This document shows, one piece after another, positions 1 through 11,930 of a stretch of DNA of 64,000 nucleotides. The translations under genes and the position numbers were made by a program. How positions within the stretch are numbered: the stretch's first letter is position 1; every line of letters starts with the position of its first letter. Under the pieces are notes generated by a model. The model did no database searches and was not told the origin of the DNA. It saw only the letters and a program-made list of their open reading frames with translations. Source of the stretch: Cololabis saira (lineage: Eukaryota; Chordata; Actinopteri; Beloniformes; Belonidae); contig NC_084599.1 in assembly GCF_033807715.1 (NCBI RefSeq), forward strand, positions 34,824,750 to 34,888,749, written 5' to 3'.

Positions 1-637
1 TGTTTTTCACTTTACAGGAACACCGGTTAGCTTCATACAACCCAACTAACCCCCTTTGGCATTCAGCCACAGCCTGATACACACACTTTCAAATATTAAT
101 GCACCTAAATTATAAATGGCAGCATGTTCCATATAAAGTTTGGGAATGCGTTTGGTAATTGAGCTGCAGCTGGCTGTAATCCAGCGCTGCGCTGACCGAT
201 GGGTCACCTATAAATACCTCTCCTGCCTGAACCAGCATTTTACATCGCTGCTTTCCACTGTATCCACGGCGCCGCGAGAGCAACGCAGCTCCGCGTAGAC
301 GGAGTATGGCAACAGTCAGCAAACGCAGCAGCCCTGAACTAACCGGAAAATCGTTGATTCAATAATGTATGGCTCCTCTATCAAATAAGTGCTGCGCAGT
401 CAGCTGTATAATCGGTCTCCATTAATGTCATGACAAGTTAATGACATGTTCAGGATAATTATTTGATAATAACTGTTTCGGCTTGAACTTTTTGGCTGTG
501 AGAGCCGGTGTTGCTGAGATAACGTGACTGGTTCAATCACTTTAGTACAAACCGAACAACCAAAGAAGGTTTACAATATTTATCTACCTCTCCACCTTTA
601 GCTGTGCAATATATAAACTAGATGCATAATCATTAAA

Positions 638-1133
638 GTGAAAGACCCAATACAGAGGTTTTTTTCAATTCAAACTCCCTACAATCTTAGAGGTGTCTGC
701 AATTTCACAGTACAAATAGCTAAAAAAGGTATGAAAAGGAGATGTGTCTCCATCACTGGAGTTAAATTCTGGAATAATGCCAACATAAATTTAAAAACAT
801 GGCATTCTTTTTTTATATTTAAGAAAATGGTTTGTAAAGCTATTTTTGAAGCTTATAAGTGCAATTGACCATCTGTAAATGTTTCTTTGCCTTTTGTTGT
901 TTCTTTGCTTTTCTATTCTCTTTTTGGTTTTCTGGAGGTCGGTAGCCAAAAAAAGAAAGTTGGTACTATAGGATAGGCTTTTATAAGCATTTTGCTTCAG
1001 CCTATGCCTTTTCAGTTATTGTTCAACACATTTTTTGGTTTTGTATGAAATGTTAATGCTGTGCACAATGTTTTTTTTTTTGGTGTTGTTTTGTGTTGTC
1101 ATGACTGAATAAACTTCATTCATTCATTCAAAG
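638..1133 (+). mobile_element. 5'-truncated LINE, reverse-transcriptase C-terminal end and 3' tail
   Basis: One frame encodes NLRGVCNFTVQIAKKGMKRR, then CVSITGVKFWNNANINLK, resembling the conserved C-terminal block of fish CR1/L2-group LINE proteins (basic stretch, then GVKLWNSL-like). It is followed by a 3' UTR with aataaacttc and a short CATT tail ending at about 1133. Only the last part is present, as expected of incomplete reverse transcription. The family name is uncertain. Confidence 0.6.
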
Positions 1134-1223
1134 AGCCACCCCGTTTATGATGAAACAATGTTTGATTTTCCAGGAGTCTTGGATTTAAGTGACCTTTCAG
1201 TTCCTCATTGATGGACTTGTTAT

Positions 1224-1303
1224 ACAGTATCAAACGTTTGGACACTCTTCCCCATTTGTTTGAATGAGAAGGTGTGTCCAAACCTTTGGTCTGTACTGTA
1301 TAC
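1224..1303. mobile_element. Tc1-type short palindromic remnant (copy 1)
   Basis: The inverted arms caaacgtttggacac and gtgtccaaacctttgg flank a short centre containing catttgtttgaatgagaa, bounded by tacagta/tactgta ends. The same unit recurs at 24975-25049. This matches terminal repeats of Tc1-like MITEs that are very common in fish. It lies 57 bp from the exon 9 donor. Confidence 0.6.
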
Positions 1304-1361
1304 CTAAAAACATTCCAGGATCTTTCCGAGCTCTGAGGGGAAAATGTGTTGTCTTCCTCAC

Positions 1362-1500
1362 CTGTAAGAGTGATGGTAGTGAAAACAAGCTGGGCCCTGT
1401 GGCTCTTCAGCCTCTTCTGACCCCAGTAGGCCACCGTCTGGGCAGACAGGATGTAGGAAGTGCCAGGCTGCAGGCCCTGCAGCCACAGCTCACTCTGCAC
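1362..1500 (-). CDS. anos1: anos1 exon 9: end of FN3 domain 2 (last exon in window)
   Basis: Residues 379-424 plus one base. It reads VQSELWLQGLQPGTSYILSA, then QTVAYWGQKRLKSHRAQLVFTT; the L-x-P-x-x-x-Y pattern and AYWGQxRLKS are hallmark anosmin FN3-2 residues. The acceptor is tgtgtcacag|GTGCAG and the donor CTTACAG|gtgagg, phase 1 out. I found no further anos1 exon between here and position 1, so FN3 domains 3-4 and the C-terminus lie outside the window and the gene is 3'-partial here. Confidence 0.94.
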
Positions 1501-4500
1501 CTGTGACACATCAAAGAACAGGAACAGCGATTATAGAAACAAAAAGATTCCTGGAAATGAAGTCCTGCAACACATTTCAGCCTGTGCTAGCACTGCATCG
1601 CTTGTTTGGACTGGATTAGGGTCTCGGTGAGACCGTAGCAACTGACCCCGTCCACTCCATCCTCGTTGTCTCTCTCACCTGCGTCGCTGTGAGTCTGAGT
1701 GCAGCGTGTCCTGGTTTGTGAACGACAGGTTGGCCCTGTTCTGCATTAGCTCGCTGTGTGACTGACAGCTGATTACCAGGCTCCTGGTCAATCAGCTCTG
1801 TCTGCCCGCGCAGAGCTCTACTAGTCTCAACACGGAGATGCTTGGGTGATAAGTCCGAGTGTGTGTGTGTGTGTAGCTTGATGGCGTGTGTATACTTGAC
1901 AGAATGAAAGAAAAGTAAGTTAAAAGCAGTTCCTCAATGAGCTACAGACAAAATGGGGTTAAAGTATTTCCGTTACCATCAAGATAGACAAAACATATGG
2001 CATGTACAGCTGTACGTGTGTGTGTGTGTGTGTGTGTGCGTATGTGTGGACATTATATGTAGAAGAATGATGTATGTTTAAAAGCACCGATGCACATTTC
2101 TGAATGCTTCCTCTGAATTCCCCCTATTACCATCAAATTGAATGTTAAATTTCCCCCCGTCCTGCATAAATTCCTGATTGACAGGATATGTGTTTTATAC
2201 ACACTCTGGGAATATATCGTGTTGTGGTTAAGGAAGATAATAAATCACCAATGTTTTCAGCTGTATGAAAGCCATTTAAGGCGGTGCAGCTACGTTCCTC
2301 CGGTCCCTCCATACCTGTTGTGACACTGCTGTTTGTGTGCGTCTACATCCAGCTGCAAGTTAGAAACACTAGTTAGTGGGGCTCATTTACATTCCAGAGG
2401 TCCCGGCCGTGCAGAACAGAGGACCAGACTATAGATAAATGGCTCCACCAGGCATGGTCTGCGATCGCCATCACTGCTTAGACTAGTGAGGTCCAGATGA
2501 GCGTGTCTACGTTTGACCTCAAAAACCTCTTTTCAACTTATGCTTCACGAAAGAACTAAAACGGACGAATCCTGTGCCAAAAGTACTTTTGTCATTTATT
2601 ACTTAAGCTGGTTACAAAAGAAGTAGAAAAAAGGGATAAAAGGTTCAGTGAGAGCAAAGGCAATCATTTAGAATTGCCTGAAAGCTGTAATATGTTGTTT
2701 ACAATGATTAAGGGTATTTTGGTGCTGCACTTAGCAGCGCTGCAAATGTATTACATCACCATAACACCTGTAATCAGGATAACAAACCCCTCCTTTTTTA
2801 ATTGTTACTGCTGCATTAAGTATAATTCTCATAATACATTAACAGCCTTCCAGAAGTTGCTGAATTGAGTAACATAGTTGCTGATAAAATTGAGTCATAC
2901 GACTCTTCTCTTGCACGGATCTTGTGCATGACAACCGTGATAACTGACACACTTGGTCACTAATGCCCTCATGCTGCACTAAGTGGCATGTTGTCAGCAC
3001 ATCCGCAGATGCTTTGAGTTGAACGTATTATCCAGATGCAGGAAAAGCGATCCTCGCTGTTGTCAGTTCGTCTTACACAGCGAAGCTGTCAGGCAGTTTT
3101 TCCAGTGCAGCGACGTCAAAGCGGCATGTTGTCGCAGCACGCTAACAAAGTTAGGACTGACGACCACAATGGTGTAAATATCTCTGCATAACGGTACATT
3201 TGCAGATATATAAAAACAAGGAACAGATGCAAGGAGTTTGTAGGGGGCACCAGTAATGGACATACATGGAAAACAACAATTTCAAAGGGAAGTCTAAAAT
3301 AGCAGCGTGATTAGCTTCAGTGGTATATACGTTGTGAACATTTCTTTTTCTTCCAGTGCATCTTTTTTTGCATGTTTAAATCCAGGATGACAGAGTCAGG
3401 GCTCTTAGTATTAAAGGATTTAAAGGAGTTAAAGGATTCTGTCACCTCTAATTTAATAAATTAAATAGAAAGTATTGGTAAATGCCAACTGTGTTTTGTG
3501 TAGGTGTGTAAGTGTGAGTGCTGGTGGGGACGGGGATACAGATGGAGCTTTGATAATAACGCTGTGTAAAATGTAAGAAAAAAAGGAAATGCAAACCGTT
3601 TCAACATTATATTTATCTGGATAAAGTATAAGGAGTGTGGAAACAGACATTTAAAGAATTTTCCAGCATTTCAGACATGTTTTTTACTACAATGTATTAC
3701 ATCTTCTTTTAAGAAAGCTTTGTAAAGATTTGGGAACCAAAGACACTCATTTGTGAGTGAAATTGGACTCAAACAGTATATTTAATTTCATAACGCAACA
3801 AAAGTCAGCAAAAGGAACTTCCGGAAGGCCAGTTCACCGCCTGCATTCAACCAAGTTGTTGTAATAAATGTAAATTGTGGATTAATCGTTCTGAAATGAA
3901 CAAGAGCACTCCTGGAAAAGATCTACTAGGCAGTGCATGCCCAGAACTTTTACTGCGTATCGCACCAACAGCCTTTTCCCTCTGTAGTGGGCACCACAGC
4001 GAATGATTAAGTTCCACATATTGATTTAACATAGGGACACTTTGGTGCAGGGCAGGGCTGGGAATCCATCCAGCAACCTTTCAGCCATCCAGGAGAACTA
4101 ATCCTGTAAACGTCTGCTGATTTCACAGGTGTGTAGGTAAGTGTAGTCTGCCATGTTCACTAATGCACCATGGATCCCTTTTCTGTGAATGATGCGAACA
4201 GCAGGATGGTTATTTGCATCTTCAGTCTGGAGGATGCATCAAATATGGTTTTTATTAGGAGTTTTGATTCATGAGGACACATTACAGATTTCAACTTACT
4301 GAGTCTTTATGAAATCTGCTCCGGAGGAGATGTTAGTACTTCTGAATCACGTTTCCTCATTGCATGTTGTAGTTTTCATTTGTAGTTTTGCAGGATGCAA
4401 CAACCCTGTTCACTTACACCCAAAACTGTGTTTTTCATTGACTTTCAATAGTTAACATGTTGCATTTTAAATATAGACATCAAAATTCATAAAAAATCGT

Positions 4501-6556
4501 GGTCTTGTGTTTTTCATAAACACAGTCCCAACTGTTCTTTGAGCTGGGGATGCAACAGTTGGTTACACAACCTGTTCTTTCTTGAGCACTGCACCTGCCT
4601 GTAAAATCACCACGTTAATTACAAGCAGAGCGCACGTGTGGCTGTCATGTGTGTATGCATGAGGTGTACGGGTGTACATGCCTAGTAAAAGACCTCAAGT
4701 CGTGCTAAACATGTTGTGCATTTGGGTTAGTTCTGTTGTAGAACTTCACACAGTTAAAAAGAGAGGAGAAACAGAGCTGCACACAGTAGATCCACCAATC
4801 TAAAGACATGTGATGTCAGTTTGGACATGCTCTCAATGAGTCATAACTGAAATTACTGAAGATGTAAAGGACCAAAAATCTCTGTTTTTGTTGTTTTATT
4901 TCTTTGTTTTAGTCAAAGCCACATCATTGAAATGCTTTTCTAAATAGAAGACGTTTACCAAGCAACAATCCTTCACGTCATATAACCTTTGGTGAAGCGT
5001 AGTCCCGGGGTTGTGTTTGATGGTGGTTTTACATTTACAAAAGAGCCTTTGTTTATTCTGCTCCTTCAGCCTGGAAAACATTACAATATGACTGGAGGCT
5101 AACAGAGTTAATTTATCTGAGAAATTTTAAATCTAAATTGAAAATACTTGAGGCCAACTCCATTACATTTACCTGTTTTTTGTGATTTGCTTGCTTTTTT
5201 AATTTTATTTTAATTGTATTTTATCTGTTGGTGTTTTCCGTCATTTATAACTATGTGTTGTAATTGCTGCTGCCTATCTTGGCCAGGTCTCCCTTGGAAA
5301 AGAGGTTTTTAATCTCAATGGGATTTTCCTGGTTAAATAAAAAATAAAAAAATACATGAAGATTTGGTGAAGAAATGGAATCAGCTGAGTTCTTAGAGGT
5401 GTAACAGCATGAATGTGAAATTCTGGGCATTTGAAAACAATTTACCAAGCCTGTGTAACGTCACTATGTTAAGAGTACATTATTCAGAATCCAATCACTA
5501 CACATGCTCTTCATTAGCAGTTTTGAATCTTGAAGAAATAGAAATGGCACATTTCAGGATAACAAGTTAATTGTAATATGTGAAAATCTCCTGCTTTGTG
5601 ATTAGATTTCTCCATAATTAAATATCTCTATAGTAATTCTGTCCTAAGCTGCTCTTTGTCTATTTGTTTGTCCCTAATATTAACCCAGAAACTACCAGGA
5701 ACATTTTCATTGAATTGGGTGGACAGGAAAGAATTGACAAAAGAAGAAATGTTGCTGTGGATCAAGGTCATTTTCACATTGATCTTGAATAAATGTAGTT
5801 TTTTTCTGAGCACACGTATTTACTGTGTTACTTAGACAAACTGCATTTAACAGAATGACTTGATCCAAATGTTATGAAAACACGTGGGCCTTTAATAAAT
5901 GAAAATCCAGAGGGAATGTTTAAGCATTCAGATTTAGAAGACAAGTAGGAAGGTCTGCATCACCATTTCTTTTCTCTGAAACAGAAAGGTGTTGGGTTGT
6001 CTTCCCTTGACCCCACAAGTCCTAAGCAAGATTTAGATCAGATGAAGACGGGGCATTACTCAGCTGTCTTTGAAGCCTTCGCTGGTTGGGCAAACAGCAG
6101 ACTCCCCAAATATGTGTGATGTCGCCAGGCCCTTGATAAAAATGATGAACTTCTTAAATGCTGCAGCCTTGCACACAGTCTTTATCACTGCAGCACGGTT
6201 GTGTGTAGCTTTTCAGCCCCTCTGCAGCTCAAAATGGTCCAACTACCTGGTTCACGGGCCCATGCCACATCCCCTCAGAGTGCTGCCACGTACCAGGCAT
6301 ATCCCTGTGATCCATCAAGAGTCATTCTCATTTCATCTATCAATTAAAATCTTTGAAGAAACTTGAAAAGAGCAAGAATTCTCCATTTTGGGGCTCGTAT
6401 TCAGTTGCGGTCATCTTTGAGCCTTACTCAACTTAGTAATATCTCTGACACCTTGTAATTTGCAGCACTGGAATACATCGGGACTGCAGTATAATAACAA
6501 GATCAACAACTATGTTCTTTATTTAGTCTAACTAAGTGAGTGGAAATGTTCCTTAC
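1501..6556 (-). other. anos1: anos1 intron 8
   Basis: About 5.1 kb, AT-rich. It has short GT microsatellites near 1860 and 2018, and a decayed unit near 5180-5350 ending in a gttaaataaaaaataaaa-type tail that looks like an old retroelement 3' end. No gene or intact transposon was recognised. Confidence 0.8.
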
Positions 6557-6788
6557 CCCCTGAGTCAGCACGTTGTTGCTCTCCTTCGTGCCCTGTTCCT
6601 CTCTGAGTACGTGAGTCGGTCGCATGTGCTTCGTGTTGTGTAGGACGTGTGCTGGAAGTGTGTGTTTGTGCACTGAGTGTGTGTGCCGAGGCATCCAGGT
6701 GAGTCTGTAGTTGTGGACAGGTAGGTCCCCCTCTCTGGGCGGCTCCCAGCGTAACAAAACCGCCACAGTCGCGCCACTTCCCTTCGAC
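6557..6788 (-). CDS. anos1: anos1 exon 8: FN3 domain 2 core with His-rich loop
   Basis: Residues 301 (split Arg) to 378. VAVLLRWEPPREGDLPVHNY followed by RLTW is a typical FN3 B-C region with the conserved Trp and anosmin-like P-x-H-x-Y. After W332 comes a long loop (about 335-377) with eight histidines between residues 336 and 360, where mammalian anosmin has a shorter Lys/Arg-rich stretch. The loop's DNA is CA/GT-rich. The acceptor is tgccgcag|GTCGAA and the donor CAGGGG|gtaagg, phase 0 out. Longer readings running past the donor are intron read-through. Confidence 0.92.
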
Positions 6789-6902
6789 CTGCGGCAGGAA
6801 AGACAAACATCAAACGTCATTATTCATCCAACATGTAAGCAAACAAATTCATGGTAATAAAGTAAGTGGACTAGGACTTCCCTAACAGTCATGTAAGAGA
6901 TA

Positions 6903-7282
6903 CAGGACTGTCTCAGAAAATTAGAATATTGTGATAAAGTTCTTTATTTTTTGTAATGCAATTAAAAAAAACAAAAATGTCATACATTCTGGATTCATTA
7001 CAAATCAACTGAAATATTGCAAACCTTTTATTATTTTAATATTGCTGATTATGGTTTACAGTTTAAGATTAAAATTCCCAGAATATTCAAATTTTTTGAG
7101 ATAGGATATTTGAGTTTTCTTAAGCTGTAAGCCATGATCAGCAATATTAAAATAATAAAAGGCTTGCAATATTTCAGTTGATTTGTAATGAATCCAGAAT
7201 GTATGACATTTTAGTTTTTTTGATTGCATTACAGAAAATAAAGAACTTTATCACAATATTCAAATTTTCTGAGACAGTCCTG
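6903..7282. mobile_element. Tc1/mariner-type palindromic MITE (copy A)
   Basis: Flanked by TA on both sides. It starts CAGGACTGTCTCAGAAAATT and ends with the inverse. Each arm is about 180 bp, so nearly the whole element is one imperfect palindrome. The TA duplication and long arms are typical of Tc1/mariner-derived MITEs. It has no coding capacity. Confidence 0.85.
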
Positions 7283-7286
7283 TATG

Positions 7287-7403
<117 letters not shown>

Positions 7404-7420
7404 TGTATATATATGTATAT

Positions 7421-7469
7421 AATTGCATTACAGAAAATCACAATATTCTAATTTTCTGAGACAGTCCTG
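7421..7469. mobile_element. Tc1-type MITE terminal fragment
   Basis: Contains attgcattacagaaaatcac, then caatattctaattttctgag, then the terminus acagtcctg followed by TA. It is the outer part of the same family as the element at 6903, separated from it by the TA array. Confidence 0.75.
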
Positions 7470-7868
7470 TAAATGTGGCAGTAAGACACATTCTGTTCTT
7501 GTTTATTGGTTGCTTAGCAAAGGCCTTACAATCTTAAATTTACTCCATGTGTATACAACAGAGGCGTCGCACTTTATATCACTCTGAGTAGAAGCTACAA
7601 TTTAAGTCATCACCTCTGTTATTAAATGTTATTTGAAAATCCGTGTTGATCCAAGCAAGGGTCTGAACTTTGTGACCTTGTTTTGCAGCATGCAAATATG
7701 ATAGATGCTACCCTACACAAGTGAACAAGGTTGAACTACAGTTTGCATGCAGATACAAGAGCTGTTTATCCCCTGAGTGTTAAAAGAGAGCATATCAAAT
7801 ACAAACATCAAGTAAAAACAGGCATATCCATGCATCTATTGAACTTAAATCTAAGCAGATATTCATAC

Positions 7869-7962
7869 CTTTCTCTGGACTGGGGTCCTGGTTGTGAACC
7901 CTCCTGGTCCAGAGTCTGGTTGCTCACTCTGATATTCACTGGGGGTTCTGGGGGTGAGGGGT
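7869..7962 (-). CDS. anos1: anos1 exon 7: start of FN3 domain 2 and linker
   Basis: Residues 270 (split Asp) to 300, plus two bases of codon 301. It begins DPSPPEPPVNIRVSNQT, matching the linker and A-strand of the second FN3 domain; NQT is a potential N-glycosylation site. The end, EGSQPGPQSRE, is low-complexity and has no clear counterpart in the mammalian protein as I recall it. The acceptor is caatgtag|ACCCCT and the donor GAGAAAG|gtatga. Phase runs 1 to 2. I accept it as a real exon because frame and splice sites fit both neighbours and its start is conserved. Confidence 0.88.
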
Positions 7963-8230
7963 CTACATTGGGAGACAAAAAGACAAAAAAATGAACTCAA
8001 AAACGAATTCCTCACCATCCTCGTCACCAACATGATACAGAAAATCTTTAGTTGATATTCTGCATCTTCTCACAAGCATTACATTTCTAATAGATTTTCT
8101 AAAACTCTATTTAAAACTTGAAAAGAGAAAGGAAAAGGAAAACTAAGAAACACTACACCTAACTAAATTATTTTCATTTTCTTTGAAAAATCAAAAGTAT
8201 ACAGTATATAAATCATCAAACCACCTAAGG

Positions 8231-8753
8231 CAGTGGTTCCCAACCTTTTTTCCTTGGAGCCCCCCCTACTTGTGTCTAAGACCAGCCGGGCCCCCCGACC
8301 CGTATGTACTAGCAGCAAAAGAGTAAAATGATTCTTTAAAAATCTTTAATTGAAAAAAATTAACATTAATTGTGTTTTTTTATACATTTCTCTTTGGTTT
8401 AACCTGTACAGATATTACTTTTTTTTTCTCACCTTCATTTTGTGTCACCAATGTATAAAATACGAACAAAAACATAAAATAATTTCTGAAAAATGTGTCT
8501 TTTAATATGATTTTTCCTTCAACAACCTGTCAGAGTAGTAGTATGAATAAATAAAATACTAAGTGGGTTTATACAGACTTGGATTACAGTATTCCATTAG
8601 GTGTGTTTTTATGATTTTTTTATTTATTTAACATGCGCAAATATATTTTTTACAACTGCATATCCTCAAAGCAGACAAAGATTTGCGCCCCCCCCCCCAG
8701 AGATCTCTGGCGCCCCCCCAGGGGGTGCCCGGACCCCAGGTAGGGAGACACTG
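8231..8753. mobile_element. hAT-type non-autonomous element, TSD ACCTAAGG
   Basis: The termini are CAGTGGTTCCCAACCTTTTT and, inverted, a weaker match ending gtagggagacactg. The element is flanked by a perfect 8-bp direct repeat ACCTAAGG. An 8-bp duplication and CAGTG/CAGGG ends are diagnostic of the hAT superfamily. The interior is AT-rich with C-rich ends, and no ORF is present. Confidence 0.85.
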
Positions 8754-10096
8754 ACCTAAGGTACAGTAACATTTATCTGTGTGTTTCTGTAAAGGTTGAT
8801 GTTTCTACATGATGCTTGCTGAAGCTGCTCGTTGGATATGTCTAAAATGATGCATGTAGACATGTGAAACATAAAAAGATCAATTTGTATTGCCTGGTAA
8901 CTACTTTTGGTTGTAATAAAACTACAACCAAGGGAGGGAGTTACTTGGTAAATTCCATTTTGCCTCGCTAAAGCGTGTTCATTTTCTGATTCATGGCTAA
9001 AATCAAGATTCCCGTAAAGTGCATACCGCTGAAATCCCACTTGTAATTTGATGAGCTCCAATGTTTCTCCCCTTAAAGTGCAGAAGTTTGACCACCTTGA
9101 ATTAGGTGTTTGATAACTCAAAATTTTCTGCAGAAGATGAAAAACTAGAGAAGACATTATTTGGGGGGGAAAAGGATAGTTTCATCTTATTTTAGTCTAC
9201 AGAGTCAATTAGATTTGCAGCATCAAAGGCAAGTGATACTGGAGAAGCCTGAAGCTCTTTTCAGTAGCTACCACACTAAAGAGCAAAGGAGACCACCACT
9301 AGAATGTGTTTGGCTCTATACATGAAATCCTGAGGTCACAGGTCTTTCAGCACGAACTCTGCATCTCGTTAGAGCCTCGAACCCCGATGCTGTATGTGAT
9401 TAAAACTACAAAATGTATCTGATTGGAACTACACCCCCCACGGCGGGCCTCCCACGGGCCCGGGGCTGTTCTTGGCTGACCCAGATGCAGAGATCAAAGC
9501 TGGGGCAACACATCGGGAACTGCTAGACCTGGCCTGTTCCTGTGTGTGTGTGTGTTTTTGTTCGGGAAGGTGGGGGTCCTGAGTTAGGGAGTGTACCTCA
9601 GTCCAAGGAGTCATTTTTTTAGAATCGAACAAAGACACGTTTTTCAGTGTCTGCGCTCACGTGTGTGTCTTTTGTCCTTTTTTATTTTTTTTTTCATGAA
9701 GTTAAGCCATCAAGGCAGGTTTTCTGATCCAGACATTCCACCATAATTACCGCTGGCAGCTCTTTTGTAACCTTAATAACTCAGTGAGCAGAATAGGTTT
9801 TCAAACTCGGGTTCTCCTTCTGGTTAGCATCAGCGGGAGTTCTTCACAGTGGAAGAGCTCCAACCATCATGACATCTGCCAGCTTCCTGATTTATGACCC
9901 CTGACCTCCAGCCCTTGACTAATCAGACAAATGAACAAGAAACACTCCGACTACGGTCAGTTGGTATTTGGAATATTTATAAGTGCCTTTAACCTTTAAC
10001 CCTGAACCCTTGAAATATACTCAGACACACACTGTCACATGTTCAAAACTCACACCAGCCGATGGTCAACAGTGTAAATTATTAATGAGTTTAGTG

Positions 10097-10955
10097 CAGG
10101 GGTGTCAAATGTGCGGCCTGCGGGCCGCATGCAGCCCGAGAGAGGTTTTCATGCGGCCCGCGAGAAGTTTCCAACACAAAAAAACGAAATGTTAATTTAC
10201 TGTACTAAAAAGGAAGGCATCAATAATTGCCATGAATCGCAGCATCTCCGATAATATATTTCTTCTACAAATCCATCGTTATTCCACAAATAGAGCAGTT
10301 TTTGACATTTTTTTAGTTTTCTAGAATGCATTTGCTGATTTTATTTCTTTGTGGACGGTCGTTTATTTTTATTAACTGACTACTATTATATATTTTCGCA
10401 GGAAAAATATCACTGCTAAAAAAGATGATAGAAGATATTTATTCGGAGAATTTCAGTTTTGAATATGAGGATAGTGACAAAGTAAAGCAGTTAAAAGAGA
10501 AGTGCTGACTTTTTCGGCACACTGGCATAAATATCCGCGCCAATTTTTAAAAATAAATACACTTAATTGTACTGGAAAAATCTCTAAATCACAAAGAAAA
10601 ACTCTCGGATGTAATAAGAAAGATTTAGCTTTTAATTAAATTTCCTATAAAAAAGGGAAATATAAAAAAACATACTTGTTTCTGTTTATCTTTGTAAAAT
10701 GATATTAAAAGCATCTTAAATAATTAGAAAAAAAAACGAGAAATTTCAAGAAAAGATCCTGAAGAAATATATTTTACATAATTAGAGTGTAAACAAAGTG
10801 CATATTTCCTTTAAATTTAACTAAACTGATATTGGATTAGATAAAAATAGTAAAAAGAAAAGAATTAGAGAAAAAAATTTCTGCACCGTTTTTGTTATTT
10901 TGAGCGTGCGGCCCGCAAGAAACAAACGCCAAGCAAAATGAGTTTGACACCCCTG
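10097..10955. mobile_element. hAT-type non-autonomous element, TSD GTTTAGTG
   Basis: The termini CAGGGGTGTCAAA are inverted at both ends, with GC-rich subterminal blocks (tgcggcctgcgggccgcatg at one end, gcgtgcggcccgcaag at the other) around an AT-rich core. A perfect 8-bp duplication GTTTAGTG flanks it. No transposase ORF is present. Confidence 0.9.
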
Positions 10956-11001
10956 GTTTAGTGGGTAAATAAACTGGGATCACTGGCCCCATAGCTGGTA
11001 A

Positions 11002-11527
11002 ATGCCAAACTTACTGTACAATGTACTTGTACTTGCACCAACAGAGTCATTTGACCCTTCAGCATCTTTACAGTCCACCTTAAAGTCAGTTAGACGACTG
11101 CAGTCATTCAGAACCCTGATGCTGGAGTCCTCACTAAAACTAAAAGTGGGCCACATCAGTCCAGCTCTGAGGTCTTTACACCGGCCGCCTGTCCATCAGA
11201 GGACTGACTTTAAAGTTCTGCTGCTGGTCTATAAAGCTCTTAATGGTCCAGAACCAAAACACATCAGTGACCTCCTGACCTGGTACTAACCTTCCAGACC
11301 CCTCAGGTCATCTGGATCCGGTTTTTTATCAGTTCCCAAAGGCAGAACCAGACATGGAGAAGCTGCATTCAGCTTCTATGCTCCACATGTCTGGAGCAAA
11401 CTCCCAGAAAGCCTCAGATCAGCTGAAACACTCTAAAACAATCTATTGTTCTTATTTCTTTCTTTTTTCTTTACATTTTATTTATGTTTTAATGTCCCTA
11501 AATGCCTTGTTGTTGAATTGTGCTATA
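11002..11527 (+). mobile_element. L2-like LINE fragment (RT C-terminal part)
   Basis: Encodes ALRSLHRPPVHQRTDFKVLL followed by LVYKALNGPEPKHISDLL, the very recognisable L2/Maui-type segment (normally LHWLPVxxRIxFKILLLVYKALNG). A stop and a frame change follow. The 3' UTR leads to gtgctata at 11520-11527, where a MITE interrupts; the tail resumes at 11892. Confidence 0.8.
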
Positions 11528-11891
11528 AAGGACTGTCTCAGAAAATTTGAATATTGTGATAAAATTCTTTATTTTCTGTAATGCAATTAAAAAAAACAAA
11601 AATGTCATACATTCTGGATTCATTACAAATCAACTGAAATATTGCAAGCCTTTTATTATTTTAATATTGCTGATTATGGCTTACAGTTTAAGATTAAGAT
11701 TCCCAGAATATTCAAATTTTTTGAGATAGGATATTTTAGTTTTCTTAAGCTGTAAGCCATGATCAGCAATATTAAAATAATAAAAGGCAATATTTCAGTT
11801 GATTTGTAATGAATCCAGAATGTATGACATTTTTGCATTACAGAAAATAAAGGCCTTTATCACAATATTCTAATTTTCTAAGACAGTCCTG
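11528..11891. mobile_element. Tc1/mariner-type palindromic MITE (copy B), inside LINE tail
   Basis: Same family as the element at 6903, flanked by TA. It sits within the L2-like 3' tail, whose typical gtgctatataaataaacttg motif is split between 11520-11527 and 11892-11908. Confidence 0.85.
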
Positions 11892-11930
11892 TACAAATAA
11901 ACTTGCCTTACCTTGCCTTCAGTGCTCAAT
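11892..11930 (+). mobile_element. L2-like LINE 3' terminal tail (continuation)
   Basis: tacaaataaacttgccttac followed by cttgcc repeats is the usual terminal repeat tail of fish L2-type elements, continuing the fragment at 11002-11527. Confidence 0.7.

Larger units (their letters stand above)
1..1361 (-). other. anos1: anos1 intron 9 (partial)
   Basis: Starts at the exon 9 donor (1361-1360) and runs off the window. It holds a 5'-truncated LINE (about 638-1133) and a small Tc1-type palindromic remnant (about 1224-1303). Nothing recognisable in 1-637. Confidence 0.8.

Noticed and set aside
1120..1361. Continuation of the exon 9 frame past 1362
   Set aside because: A consensus donor (ACAG|gtgagg) lies at 1361-1360 and the downstream translation loses all anosmin similarity and enters a Tc1-type remnant.
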